Below, in pieces: positions 1 to 5,679 of a DNA stretch of 8,842 bases (positions are counted from its first letter, which is position 1; each line of letters opens with the position of its first letter). The DNA lies in NCBI GenBank assembly GCA_937897005.1, contig CALCOQ010000164.1, positions 1-8,842 of the forward strand, in the 5' to 3' direction. A program made the position numbers and the translations under genes. Source of the DNA: an uncultured euryarchaeote. GTDB taxonomy: Archaea; Thermoplasmatota; Poseidoniia; Poseidoniales; Poseidoniaceae. The notes below the pieces were generated by a model that worked only from the letters and a program-made list of their open reading frames with translations, ran no database searches and was not told where the DNA came from.

Positions 1-74
1 ATGAAAAACATGGTGTAACTGATACATTTCACCGGTAGGTTTTTCCATATTAATGCGTAGTTACTATTGATAAA
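1..74. other. Left edge: possible partial genes, unresolved
   Basis: Two readings are possible and I cannot choose between them. On the minus strand an ATG at 48-46 opens a frame that stays open to the window edge (16 codons beginning MEKPTGEMYQ). This would be the start of a divergent gene, with an A/T-rich stretch near 67-77 at the right distance for its promoter. On the plus strand, frames ending at 18 (TAA) or 38 (TAG) could be the tail of an upstream gene. No family is recognisable from so few residues. Confidence 0.2.
46..53 (+). promoter_or_regulatory. TATA-like box for a leaderless start at 75
   Basis: The sequence CATATTAA is centred about 25 bases upstream of the ATG at 75. In archaea the TATA box centre lies about 26 bases before the transcription start, so transcription would begin at or next to the start codon. 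This fits the absence of a Shine-Dalgarno sequence before 75. The placement is seen in the sequence; promoter activity is inferred. Confidence 0.4.
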
Positions 75-608
75 ATGGAGAAAAAGCCCCAAGTCCATGA
101 TTCTGAAGGAGGGGCATTCATACAATCGCAGGTGACTTTCGACCTCGATGAAGAGGAAGGGGTGGCCGTTAAGAAAAAGAAGAGAAAAAAACACAAGGCT
201 GTACGGCGAGTGGCCAAAAATACAGAAATGGGCACCTCATGCCCTGGATGTGGCACTCATATCGAGGATGATGAATTCCTTGATTGCATAATCAGTTTCG
301 TCATCGGAGCCCATGACCGCTCGGTGAACGACCCAATCCGAACAAGATTCATTCAAACTCTTCGCAATGAGGCCATTGCACTTCCAACTCCTCGTCCAAC
401 AGAAACCTGGGCATTGGGGATCGCTAACAGGATTGAGCAACAGATGTTCAAACTTCTTGAGGCGGAAAGGTTGCGCAGGGGATCTGAAATGGAAAATAGG
501 CTGCGCGGTGAGCTCGAGGTGGATATCAGAAAGAGAATAGAGGCGGAGATATGGGCTCAAGTTGAAGCGGGGTTGGCAAAAGACATGGTTGGAGATTCTG
601 AAGAATGA
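75..608 (+). CDS. Hypothetical protein with basic tract and Cys/His cluster
   Basis: I do not recognise a family for this 177-residue protein. Residues 1-30 are acidic and probably disordered. Residues 33-46 are almost entirely Lys/Arg/His, as in nucleic-acid-binding tails. A CPGCG knuckle follows (Cys56, Cys59) with His62 and Cys71 close by, enough to hold one zinc ion, though the spacing matches no standard zinc ribbon that I know. Residues about 111-165 are charged and helical, ending in a Glu/Arg-rich segment likely to form a coiled coil. The ATG at 75 has no Shine-Dalgarno site but sits about 25 bases after a TATA-like box, so the mRNA may be leaderless. The stop is 3 bases from the stop of the convergent dehydrogenase gene. 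A role in binding DNA, RNA or the ribosome is possible but rests only on composition. Confidence 0.7.
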   Translation: MEKKPQVHDSEGGAFIQSQVTFDLDEEEGVAVKKKKRKKHKAVRRVAKNTEMGTSCPGCGTHIEDDEFLDCIISFVIGAHDRSVNDPIRTRFIQTLRNEAIALPTPRPTETWALGIANRIEQQMFKLLEAERLRRGSEMENRLRGELEVDIRKRIEAEIWAQVEAGLAKDMVGDSEE

Positions 609-611
609 ATC

Positions 612-1784
612 TCAAGATAGTTTTCCGATGACACGTTCAACGATTGCTTCTCCAACTTCTGAGGTAGAAGCACTTCCTCCTAGATCGTAAGTCAATAGTT
701 CACCGGCCAAGATGTGTTCAGCCACCGCTTCATCGATGTATCCGGCAACTCTCAATGCTTCATCATCATGGTTTCGATGGCCTAACCATTCAAGCATCAT
801 CTGAACAGAATTGAGTGTTGCTATTGGATTCACCACATTCTTTCCTGCATGCTTTGGAGATGACCCATGTACCGGTTCAAAGAAGGCGTGTTCATCGCCG
901 ATATTCCCACTGGCGGCCATTCCCATTCCTCCCTGAAGTACACTACCTAGATCTGTTGCTATATCGCCAAACATATTGGAAGTGACGACGACATCGAACC
1001 ACTCAGGGTTTCGTACCAACCACATTGTGAATGCATCGATATAGGCATGATCTGTTTCGATATTCTCCCAAGTCGCCGCTTTTTCGTCAAAGATGGACCT
1101 GAAGAGTTGGCAACCACGCGTGACATTGGATTTATCCACACAAGTCAACTTTTTCTTACCTTCAGGATTACCATTTCTCAACGTCACCAACTTGTGAGCG
1201 AAATCGATGACGCGTTCACTACCGGCTCGTGAAATCGGCCTAGGATCCCAAGCAACATCTCCATTCATACCTGGAAAGGACATCTCTGGCGGTTCATATT
1301 CAGTCCCACCAGTGGCTTTCAATGCTGAACGATGCAATAGACTATGGTAGAGGCCTTCGGTATTTTCTCTAACAATGACCATGTTCACCTTATCTGCAGC
1401 CCAGACCTGTTGAAACTCTCCATGCACCTTATGCCGAACTCCTTCATACAGTTTGATTGGTCGAACATTCGCATACAGACCAAGTCCGGCCCTTAGCCCA
1501 AGAACCACTTGCCCTCCAGCCAAGTCCCCATTGTCACAGACGGCTTCGGGCCAACCAATGGCACCAAGCAATATTGCATCTGCTTCATCTCTGCATTTCT
1601 CAAACGAACCTTGTGGCCACTCTTCACCAGTCTCCAGGTAGTACTGCCCGCCACAAGGAATCACCATCTGTTCAAAATCCAAAGTTGAGTTCGCTGAGAT
1701 GGCATCCAGCAAAGATTGCGCCTCTGCCATAACTTCTCGCCCAGTTCCGTCGCCTGGGAGTATGGCTATCAGATAGGCAGTCAT
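612..1784 (-). CDS. Isocitrate/isopropylmalate dehydrogenase family protein
   Basis: This is a beta-decarboxylating dehydrogenase of the family that oxidises a 2-hydroxy acid (isopropylmalate, isocitrate, homoisocitrate or tartrate type) and releases CO2 using NAD(P) and a divalent metal. The 390-residue length is normal. Family landmarks are all present: LPGDGTG at 9-15; substrate arginines Arg98 and Arg108 in an LYANVRP context; Arg139 and Tyr146 in RENTEGLY; catalytic Lys218 in VDKSNV; metal aspartates Asp250, Asp274 and Asp278; and the cofactor loop EPVHGSSPKHAGK at 303-315. That loop has Lys311 and Val318 where E. coli isocitrate dehydrogenase has Lys344 and Val351, which points to NADP. 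The residue matching Glu87 of Thermus isopropylmalate dehydrogenase is Gly91, so the substrate is uncertain. I chose the ATG at 1784 because the core begins MTAYLIAILPGDG there; the frame opens further up, at 1847. It may be the leucine-pathway enzyme, but the sequence does not prove it. Confidence 0.88.
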   Translation of the reverse strand: MTAYLIAILPGDGTGREVMAEAQSLLDAISANSTLDFEQMVIPCGGQYYLETGEEWPQGSFEKCRDEADAILLGAIGWPEAVCDNGDLAGGQVVLGLRAGLGLYANVRPIKLYEGVRHKVHGEFQQVWAADKVNMVIVRENTEGLYHSLLHRSALKATGGTEYEPPEMSFPGMNGDVAWDPRPISRAGSERVIDFAHKLVTLRNGNPEGKKKLTCVDKSNVTRGCQLFRSIFDEKAATWENIETDHAYIDAFTMWLVRNPEWFDVVVTSNMFGDIATDLGSVLQGGMGMAASGNIGDEHAFFEPVHGSSPKHAGKNVVNPIATLNSVQMMLEWLGHRNHDDEALRVAGYIDEAVAEHILAGELLTYDLGGSASTSEVGEAIVERVIGKLS

Positions 1785-1938
1785 AAAACGGTCCACAAGC
1801 CTATCATACATGAACGCGACGTTGGAGGTATTCTCTATGAATGCCAAAAATCCTGATGCCTGTAATCATGAAAAACCGCGATGAAGGCTGACTTTCACGG
1901 GATAGAGTTCATCAACCCCCATGTCAGAGGTAGGATAA

Positions 1939-2559
1939 GTGAACGAACGCGAGCGGAGGGAAACCGAAGAAACCGGGATTGAAGCCGAACCTCTTCCAGA
2001 GGTGTTGGAACGACTGTGTAACGCCATGCAGGGGATAGATCCAGACTGGAAATTAGAAGAGTGGTTGATATCAAAGGCGGAGGAGGAGATCGCTTTACTG
2101 AAAATGGACCTTGAAAGAGAACAATTGCGGCTAGAGCAGAGGATGTTCAGGGTAGATTCAATCTCAAAGAGAATTGAACCTGAAATAGAGACTGTGGATC
2201 CTGGGCAACGAAACCTTTTCGATTGTTTCGACATAATAGAACGAATGGTTCCTGAAGCTGAACAATCACATTGTAGAGATGAGGAGGAGGGAGAACCTCA
2301 TCCTGCAAAGTCTCTTCTCGATTATCTGCCTGGTGAAATGAGTGATGATCCATTACTGGCAGTAGTAGCCCAGTTGGTCCTCCTTGAGATTGATTCGTTG
2401 ATTGACAAGAATGCCGAGATGGTTCCAATAGAGGTCATTTGTCAATTGTTGAACGAACGCGGAATATCAAACGAAGAAGTGGATGAGGCTATCGACCATC
2501 TTCTATTGACTGGGGCCATTCATGAAGTAGATGAGGATTGTTTCGTTCCTGATGAATGA
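1939..2559 (+). CDS. Acidic coiled-coil protein with winged-helix-like C-terminus
   Basis: I recognise no named family. The 206-residue protein is strongly acidic. Residues about 40-85 are a run of Glu, Lys, Leu and Arg that should form a long helix or coiled coil. Residues 110-122 are a charged, flexible linker. From about 135 on it looks globular, and residues 160-204 (a helix, a GIS turn, a helix with EVDEAIDHLLLTGAI, then a short strand ending CFVP) resemble a winged-helix domain in which the wing follows the phrase TGAIHEV. The start is GTG at 1939: GAGGT at 1927-1931 precedes it by 7 bases, and no in-frame ATG gives a better fit. It lies divergently from the dehydrogenase gene with 154 bases between them. 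DNA binding or protein pairing through the wing is inference. Confidence 0.72.
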   Translation: MNERERRETEETGIEAEPLPEVLERLCNAMQGIDPDWKLEEWLISKAEEEIALLKMDLEREQLRLEQRMFRVDSISKRIEPEIETVDPGQRNLFDCFDIIERMVPEAEQSHCRDEEEGEPHPAKSLLDYLPGEMSDDPLLAVVAQLVLLEIDSLIDKNAEMVPIEVICQLLNERGISNEEVDEAIDHLLLTGAIHEVDEDCFVPDE

Positions 2560-2584
2560 ATGTACTCATTTCTATTCCGTTTCC

Positions 2585-2589
2585 TATAT
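2585..2589 (+). promoter_or_regulatory. TATA-like box before the nucleotidyltransferase gene
   Basis: The sequence CTATATG lies in a short gap (2560-2640) between two genes. A transcription start about 25 bases downstream (near 2612) would leave a leader of roughly 29 bases that carries the AGGT ribosome site before 2641. This suggests the sugar-nucleotide pair has its own promoter. Position and composition only; not proven. Confidence 0.35.
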
Positions 2590-2630
2590 GTGTGGGAGAC
2601 TTGAGGATGAGACGGGGACGACCTGATGAA

Positions 2631-2634
2631 AGGT
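2631..2634 (+). promoter_or_regulatory. Shine-Dalgarno site selecting the start at 2641
   Basis: AGGT lies 6 bases before the ATG at 2641 and just after an in-frame ATG at 2626. It therefore supports the downstream start, which also gives the family-typical N-terminus MKAILVAGG. Confidence 0.5.
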
Positions 2635-2640
2635 AAGAGG

Positions 2641-3414
2641 ATGAAAGCGATTCTCGTAGCGGGTGGAGAAGGAAGTCGGCTGCTTCCGTTCACCAGATAT
2701 ACTCACAAAACACTGTTACCACTACATAGTAGACCGGTCATCGATTATGCTTTAGGAACCATTCGTAGAACTGGAATAACAGATATAACAATAATTGGAA
2801 ATCGCTTCATTGGGCAGATTGCCCAACATGTCGGAGTTGGTCTGGAAGGAGAGAATGTTCACTTTGTAATTGAGGAGGAACCTTTGGGTGTTGGACATGC
2901 TCTTAATCTTGCTAGACCACATGTTGAAGGTCATCGTCTCTTGATATATTTCTCAGATAATATCACCAGCACTGAATTGAAACAGGAAGTGGATGATTGG
3001 AGAGATTCAGATGAGGCTCCGGGTGTGTTCTTGCTAGGGCGTGAGGTAGAAGATGCGGGTGCTTTCGGAGTTGGAATTTTTGATGATGCTGGAAATCTTG
3101 TTGATATTACTGAAAAGCCCCCGGCCCCTCTAAGTAATGTTGCAATCGGTGGCATATATCTGTTCGATGAGGATTTCTGGAGATTATTGGATGAAGAAAT
3201 GGAGATTCGCGGAGATGATTTTTCTATCACTGATATCAATAAACGCTATCTAGAGAAGGGAAGAGTAAGTCTGAAGATTCTTGGTGAAGATATCTGGTTG
3301 GATTGTGGAACTCCAGATAATCTATTGAAGGCAGCAAAATATGCGCGCCAAGGAATACTCTCTCCATTTCCATGCAACTTCAAAGATGATGATCCCGCCA
3401 TCGATGGGGCTTGA
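2641..3414 (+). CDS. RmlA-like sugar-1-phosphate nucleotidyltransferase
   Basis: This enzyme should join a nucleoside triphosphate to a sugar-1-phosphate, giving an NDP-sugar and pyrophosphate in the cytoplasm. The 257-residue protein has the signature GGEGSRLLPFT at 8-18 with Lys23 (HKTLLP), the metal aspartate Asp106 in SDN, TEKP at 157-160, an ITDIN segment at 196-200 as in RmlA proteins (usually EITDxN), and the closing WLDCGT at 219-224. It is shorter than E. coli RmlA (about 290), ending soon after the catalytic domain with no extra C-terminal helices. The base-contact region reads PLGVGHAL (81-88), closer to the GHA form of GalU/GlmU and long-chain homologues than to the LAQA of E. coli RmlA, so the nucleotide could be UTP or dTTP. 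Its end overlaps or abuts the downstream NDP-sugar dehydrogenase, and the pair probably makes an NDP-uronic acid. Family confident, substrate not. Confidence 0.88.
   Translation: MKAILVAGGEGSRLLPFTRYTHKTLLPLHSRPVIDYALGTIRRTGITDITIIGNRFIGQIAQHVGVGLEGENVHFVIEEEPLGVGHALNLARPHVEGHRLLIYFSDNITSTELKQEVDDWRDSDEAPGVFLLGREVEDAGAFGVGIFDDAGNLVDITEKPPAPLSNVAIGGIYLFDEDFWRLLDEEMEIRGDDFSITDINKRYLEKGRVSLKILGEDIWLDCGTPDNLLKAAKYARQGILSPFPCNFKDDDPAIDGA
3406..3409 (+). promoter_or_regulatory. Shine-Dalgarno site for the dehydrogenase start at 3417
   Basis: GGGG lies inside the last codons of the upstream gene and 7 bases before the ATG at 3417. The alternative in-frame TTG at 3411 would be only one base from this site, so the ATG is preferred. 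Confidence 0.4.
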
Positions 3415-3416
3415 AA

Positions 3417-4238
3417 ATGAAGGTCGGAATAATTGGTGCTGGAATCGTTGGTGGCGCTATCGAACACTGGTTTTCTGAAGCACATGATTTGTTTGTTCAT
3501 GACCCTGTCAGAGGTACTTCGCTGAGTGATGTCACGGATAATGTTGGGATGGCATACATTGCTGTCCCTACGCCTCAGAAAGGGGATGGGTCTTGTGACA
3601 CGAGTATTGTTGAATCGATATTGGCTGAATTGCCGGATGGTTTTATCGCGGTGATCAAGAGCACTGTTGCACCGGGGACCAGTGAACGGTTTCACAATGA
3701 TTTTCCAAATCTGAAGATCGCTTACTCCCCCGAATTCCTGGTGGAAAGAAGACATCTAGAGGATTTTGGGGCTCAGGACATTCTGGTTTGTGGAACTCAC
3801 CATGAAGAAGTGGCTGAACAGGTCTTTCAACAACACCGAGAGGCGGGGGTATTACGGCGGAATCAGACCTTCCATGTCACTCCAACTCAAGCTGAATTGG
3901 TGAAATACACCAAGAATACCTTCTATGCGATGAAGGTCATCTTTGCCAATCAGTTGTATGATATCTGTGAAGGGTTGGATGAAGATTGGTATGCAGTGCG
4001 GGAAATCATCACCGCAGAACAAGCACAGCCAATTGGGCCAAGTCATCTCGACCCGATCTTCGGACTCAACAGGGGTTTTGGAGGGAAATGTCTACCAAAA
4101 GACAGTGCTGCACTTTCCTCTTTAGCAGAAGAGCTAGGAGTCAAATACGATTTAATGGACGCTTTACAACAAGACAATGCCAGATTGAGAAATCTTCTGA
4201 CTGGTAAAGACTCTGACGTTGACACGATGGATGACTGA
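3417..4238 (+). CDS. Short UDP-glucose/GDP-mannose dehydrogenase-family protein
   Basis: Enzymes of this family oxidise the C6 alcohol of an NDP-sugar to a carboxylate with two NAD. The 273-residue protein has the Rossmann motif GIIGAGIVGG (4-13), Thr83 in IKSTVAPGT, SPEFL-E at 104-110, Lys163 and Asn167 in ELVKYTKNTF, and the catalytic loop GFGGKCLPKD (220-229) with nucleophile Cys225, Lys228 and Asp229. All residues expected for catalysis in the N-terminal and central domains are therefore present. The C-terminal UDP-binding domain (about 100-130 residues in the usual 390-450 residue enzymes) is absent: the protein ends after the central helix with an acidic tail (DSDVDTMDD). No frameshifted remainder is visible, because the next 18 bases lead directly to the convergent gene. 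It may be a natural short form or part of a two-protein enzyme. The ATG at 3417 is two bases past the upstream stop; a TTG at 3411 would overlap it by 4 bases. Confidence 0.87.
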   Translation: MKVGIIGAGIVGGAIEHWFSEAHDLFVHDPVRGTSLSDVTDNVGMAYIAVPTPQKGDGSCDTSIVESILAELPDGFIAVIKSTVAPGTSERFHNDFPNLKIAYSPEFLVERRHLEDFGAQDILVCGTHHEEVAEQVFQQHREAGVLRRNQTFHVTPTQAELVKYTKNTFYAMKVIFANQLYDICEGLDEDWYAVREIITAEQAQPIGPSHLDPIFGLNRGFGGKCLPKDSAALSSLAEELGVKYDLMDALQQDNARLRNLLTGKDSDVDTMDD

Positions 4239-4255
4239 TTCAAGGCGTCTGAATC
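4237..4255. terminator. Hairpin between two convergent stop codons
   Basis: GATTCA and TGAATC form a perfect 6-bp stem around a 7-base loop. It fills the gap between the plus-strand stop (4236-4238) and the minus-strand stop (4256-4258). It has no U-tract on either side, so it is not a classical intrinsic terminator. It could mark or protect both 3' ends. Six base pairs can arise by chance. Confidence 0.25.
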
Positions 4256-4618
4256 TCAAATAGCGTGGGTTTCGAGTTGTTCCAGATCGATGATCTGCAG
4301 TGTTGATTCATGTGTGGCCTCGAGGTCGACTGGGCAAGCAGCCCCTTGTTCATATGCAGCGAGCCAGGTATTGGCACACACACACCATCTATCGCCATCG
4401 TTCAATCCAGGAAACCCGAACTGGAGAGCAGGAGTCATCAAGTCATTACCTTGAGATCTAGCGAATTGAAGAAATGTATCAGTCACCACACAACATACGA
4501 CATGTCTGCCAAAATCACTGTCATCTGTGTTACAACATCCATCCCTGTACCAACCTGTCAACGGGTCTTTGGAACATTCAGCCAATTCTCCACCCAGAAC
4601 GTTAATTGGAGGATCCAT
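4256..4618 (-). CDS. DUF2237 (COG3651) family cysteine-rich protein
   Basis: This matches, from memory, the uncharacterised DUF2237/COG3651 family, whose members run about 115-130 residues. Family phrases appear in order: NVLGGELAECS (6-16), DPLTGWYRDGCCNT (18-31), HVVCCVVTD (39-47), GNDL-TP (57-63), FGFPGL (67-72), GDRWCVCA (75-82) and LEATHE (99-104). Cysteines stand at 15, 28, 29, 42, 43, 79, 81 and 95, plus His103, so a metal site or redox chemistry is conceivable; the biochemical role is unknown. I chose the ATG at 4618, which gives 120 residues. The frame stays open to a GTG at 4732, but that 38-residue extension would overlap the divergent TerB gene and has no counterpart in the family. 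The gene converges on the sugar dehydrogenase. Confidence 0.87.
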   Translation of the reverse strand: MDPPINVLGGELAECSKDPLTGWYRDGCCNTDDSDFGRHVVCCVVTDTFLQFARSQGNDLMTPALQFGFPGLNDGDRWCVCANTWLAAYEQGAACPVDLEATHESTLQIIDLEQLETHAI

Positions 4619-4706
4619 GGATTGGCGAACCCTTGGGGTTGAATGAAACTTACCATTGAAAGTACATGCCGATTTTGCGATTCTCTCATAGGTAATGCCA
4701 TATCTC

Positions 4707-4710
4707 GGAG
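4707..4710 (+). promoter_or_regulatory. Shine-Dalgarno site selecting the start at 4717
   Basis: GGAG lies 6 bases before the ATG at 4717. It lies only 3 bases from an in-frame TTG at 4714, which argues for the ATG. The resulting N-terminus MLPD matches that of the downstream paralogue. Confidence 0.5.
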
Positions 4711-4716
4711 TGGTTG

Positions 4717-5139
4717 ATGCTTCCAGATACACTGCACAAATTACCTCAAGCCGAGCGCTTTGCTTATGCTAAATTACTTGCCTTCATCACGAGGATTGAT
4801 AACGAATTAACAATTGATGAAATGGCGATGTTTGAGCAAAGACTTGGAACTGCGTTACTATCCCCTGGACAGCGAAAAGAGATTCGATCGGCGCTGAAGA
4901 ACCCCCCTTCATTGGAAGAAGCATTAGGCGGCCTTGGGCATGAGTCGGGGCGATTGGCACTGAGGGATGCTGTACTGATGTCTGCCGCTGATGGGCATGT
5001 GGATGAAGATGAAAAAGCGGCTCTTCTGAAAATCGCATCCCACCTTGGAATGGATGCAAAGGTGGTTGAAGAATTACTGCAATGGGTTGTTCGAGGATAC
5101 TCTTGGATGCAAGAGGGATACGACATCCTGAATAATTGA
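4717..5139 (+). CDS. TerB-like domain protein, copy 1
   Basis: This 140-residue all-helical protein resembles TerB-like (tellurite-resistance TerB/DjlA) domains. The second half carries the hallmark helix-loop-helix RDAVLMSAADGHVDEDEKAAL (83-103), with the acidic DG-x-x-x-x-DE pattern thought to bind metal. The first half repeats the arrangement in weaker form (RIDNELTIDEM, 26-36), where the usual Gly after Asp is Asn. TerB proteins are cytoplasmic and occur in stress-response and phage-defence neighbourhoods; no reaction is established for the domain. The next gene is a paralogue: aligned without gaps, I count about 49 identities in the first 130 residues, both starting MLPD and sharing PP at 63-64. 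The spacing of 13 bases suggests co-transcription. It is not necessarily linked to tellurite. Confidence 0.78.
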   Translation: MLPDTLHKLPQAERFAYAKLLAFITRIDNELTIDEMAMFEQRLGTALLSPGQRKEIRSALKNPPSLEEALGGLGHESGRLALRDAVLMSAADGHVDEDEKAALLKIASHLGMDAKVVEELLQWVVRGYSWMQEGYDILNN

Positions 5140-5140
5140 T

Positions 5141-5145
5141 GGGGG
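5141..5145 (+). promoter_or_regulatory. Shine-Dalgarno site for the second TerB-like gene
   Basis: GGGGG lies 7 bases before the ATG at 5153 and one base from an in-frame TTG at 5147. It supports the ATG, which gives the MLPD start shared with copy 1. Confidence 0.4.
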
Positions 5146-5152
5146 CTTGAAC

Positions 5153-5611
5153 ATGCTTCCAGACATTCTGGAAACTCTGCCCGTTAATGAGAAACGTAGT
5201 GTTCTCGCCGTCTTGACCTTGGTATGTGCGGCTGATGGTGAACTGGTCAGAGAAGAGATGGCTGCATTGGAAGCAAAGATGGGGCAGGCATTGTTGCATC
5301 CTGAAGTGAGGAGGGAGGTTCGGCAGATGCTTCGCCAACCACCAGATATTGAGGCACTGATTCTTGATATGGATGAAACAAGTCTGAAATTAGCCGTTCG
5401 AGATGCCGTTTTGATCGCTGCTGCAGATGGTGAATATCACCTTGATGAAATAAAGATCATCAAGAAGATTGCTGATGCAGCAGGCCTTCAATCCAACACC
5501 ATTGAAAAGTTGATCAACTGGGTGGAGGAGTTGTGGTTGATTCAAGCAAAGGGGCGTTCCTTGATCGGCCTGAGTATTCCTGGAGATGAAAAACTCCTCG
5601 ATTCTTCGTGA
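5153..5611 (+). CDS. TerB-like domain protein, copy 2
   Basis: This 152-residue paralogue of the preceding gene keeps both acidic loops: AADGELVREEM (26-36) in the first half and RDAVLIAAADGEYHLDEI (83-100) in the second. The first loop is thus intact here but altered to DNEL in copy 1, so the two copies may not be interchangeable and could form a heterodimer. It has a C-terminal extension of about 25 residues after the last TerB helix (from about 128), ending in Gly, Asp and Ser-rich sequence. It lies 68 bases upstream of the DNA methyltransferase gene, on the same strand. Tandem duplication followed by divergence is the simplest origin. Its job is unknown; a metal-binding adaptor or scaffold is the usual guess for this domain. 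Confidence 0.78.
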   Translation: MLPDILETLPVNEKRSVLAVLTLVCAADGELVREEMAALEAKMGQALLHPEVRREVRQMLRQPPDIEALILDMDETSLKLAVRDAVLIAAADGEYHLDEIKIIKKIADAAGLQSNTIEKLINWVEELWLIQAKGRSLIGLSIPGDEKLLDSS

Positions 5612-5672
5612 GTGCGTGTACGCGCACACATGCGTAGCATTCAAACGGACATCTCCCCCCGCTGCGGGCGGG
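5612..5672 (+). promoter_or_regulatory. Two hairpins in the leader before the methyltransferase
   Basis: Immediately after the stop of the second TerB-like gene, GTGCGT and GCGCAC (5612-5617 and 5622-5627) can pair around a GTAC loop, with one G-U pair. A second, C/G-rich stem can form between CCCCCC (5655-5660) and two GGG runs (5666-5668, 5670-5672). Its 3' arm touches the GGTG ribosome site at 5671-5674. This could damp translation of the methyltransferase or stabilise an mRNA end. No TATA-like box is evident here. Confidence 0.3.
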
Positions 5673-5679
5673 TGGGTTA

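Noticed and set aside
231..290. A classical zinc ribbon in the first protein
   Set aside because: Only one CxxC pair is present; the second pair is replaced by a His and a distant Cys, so I describe it only as a Cys/His cluster.
1785..1847. A 21-residue N-terminal extension of the decarboxylating dehydrogenase from the ATG at 1847
   Set aside because: The family core begins at residue 22 (LIAILPGDG), and the stretch includes a TATA-like sequence (about 1802-1811) suitably placed for a start at 1784.
3246..3755. An open frame of 169 codons on the minus strand
   Set aside because: It runs antisense across two well-identified genes, has no recognisable motif, and is best explained as a codon-bias shadow.
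4619..4732. A 38-residue extension of the DUF2237 protein from the GTG at 4732
   Set aside because: It overlaps the divergent TerB gene and its regulatory region, and known family members start close to the NVLG motif.
4787..5338. An open frame of 183 codons on the minus strand
   Set aside because: It is antisense to both TerB-like genes, Pro/His/Gln/Ser-rich in a manner typical of reverse-strand shadows, and shows no domain.
4717..5611. A tellurite-resistance operon
   Set aside because: Only TerB-like domains are present. There is no TerC, TerD or TerZ homologue, so tellurite resistance should not be inferred.
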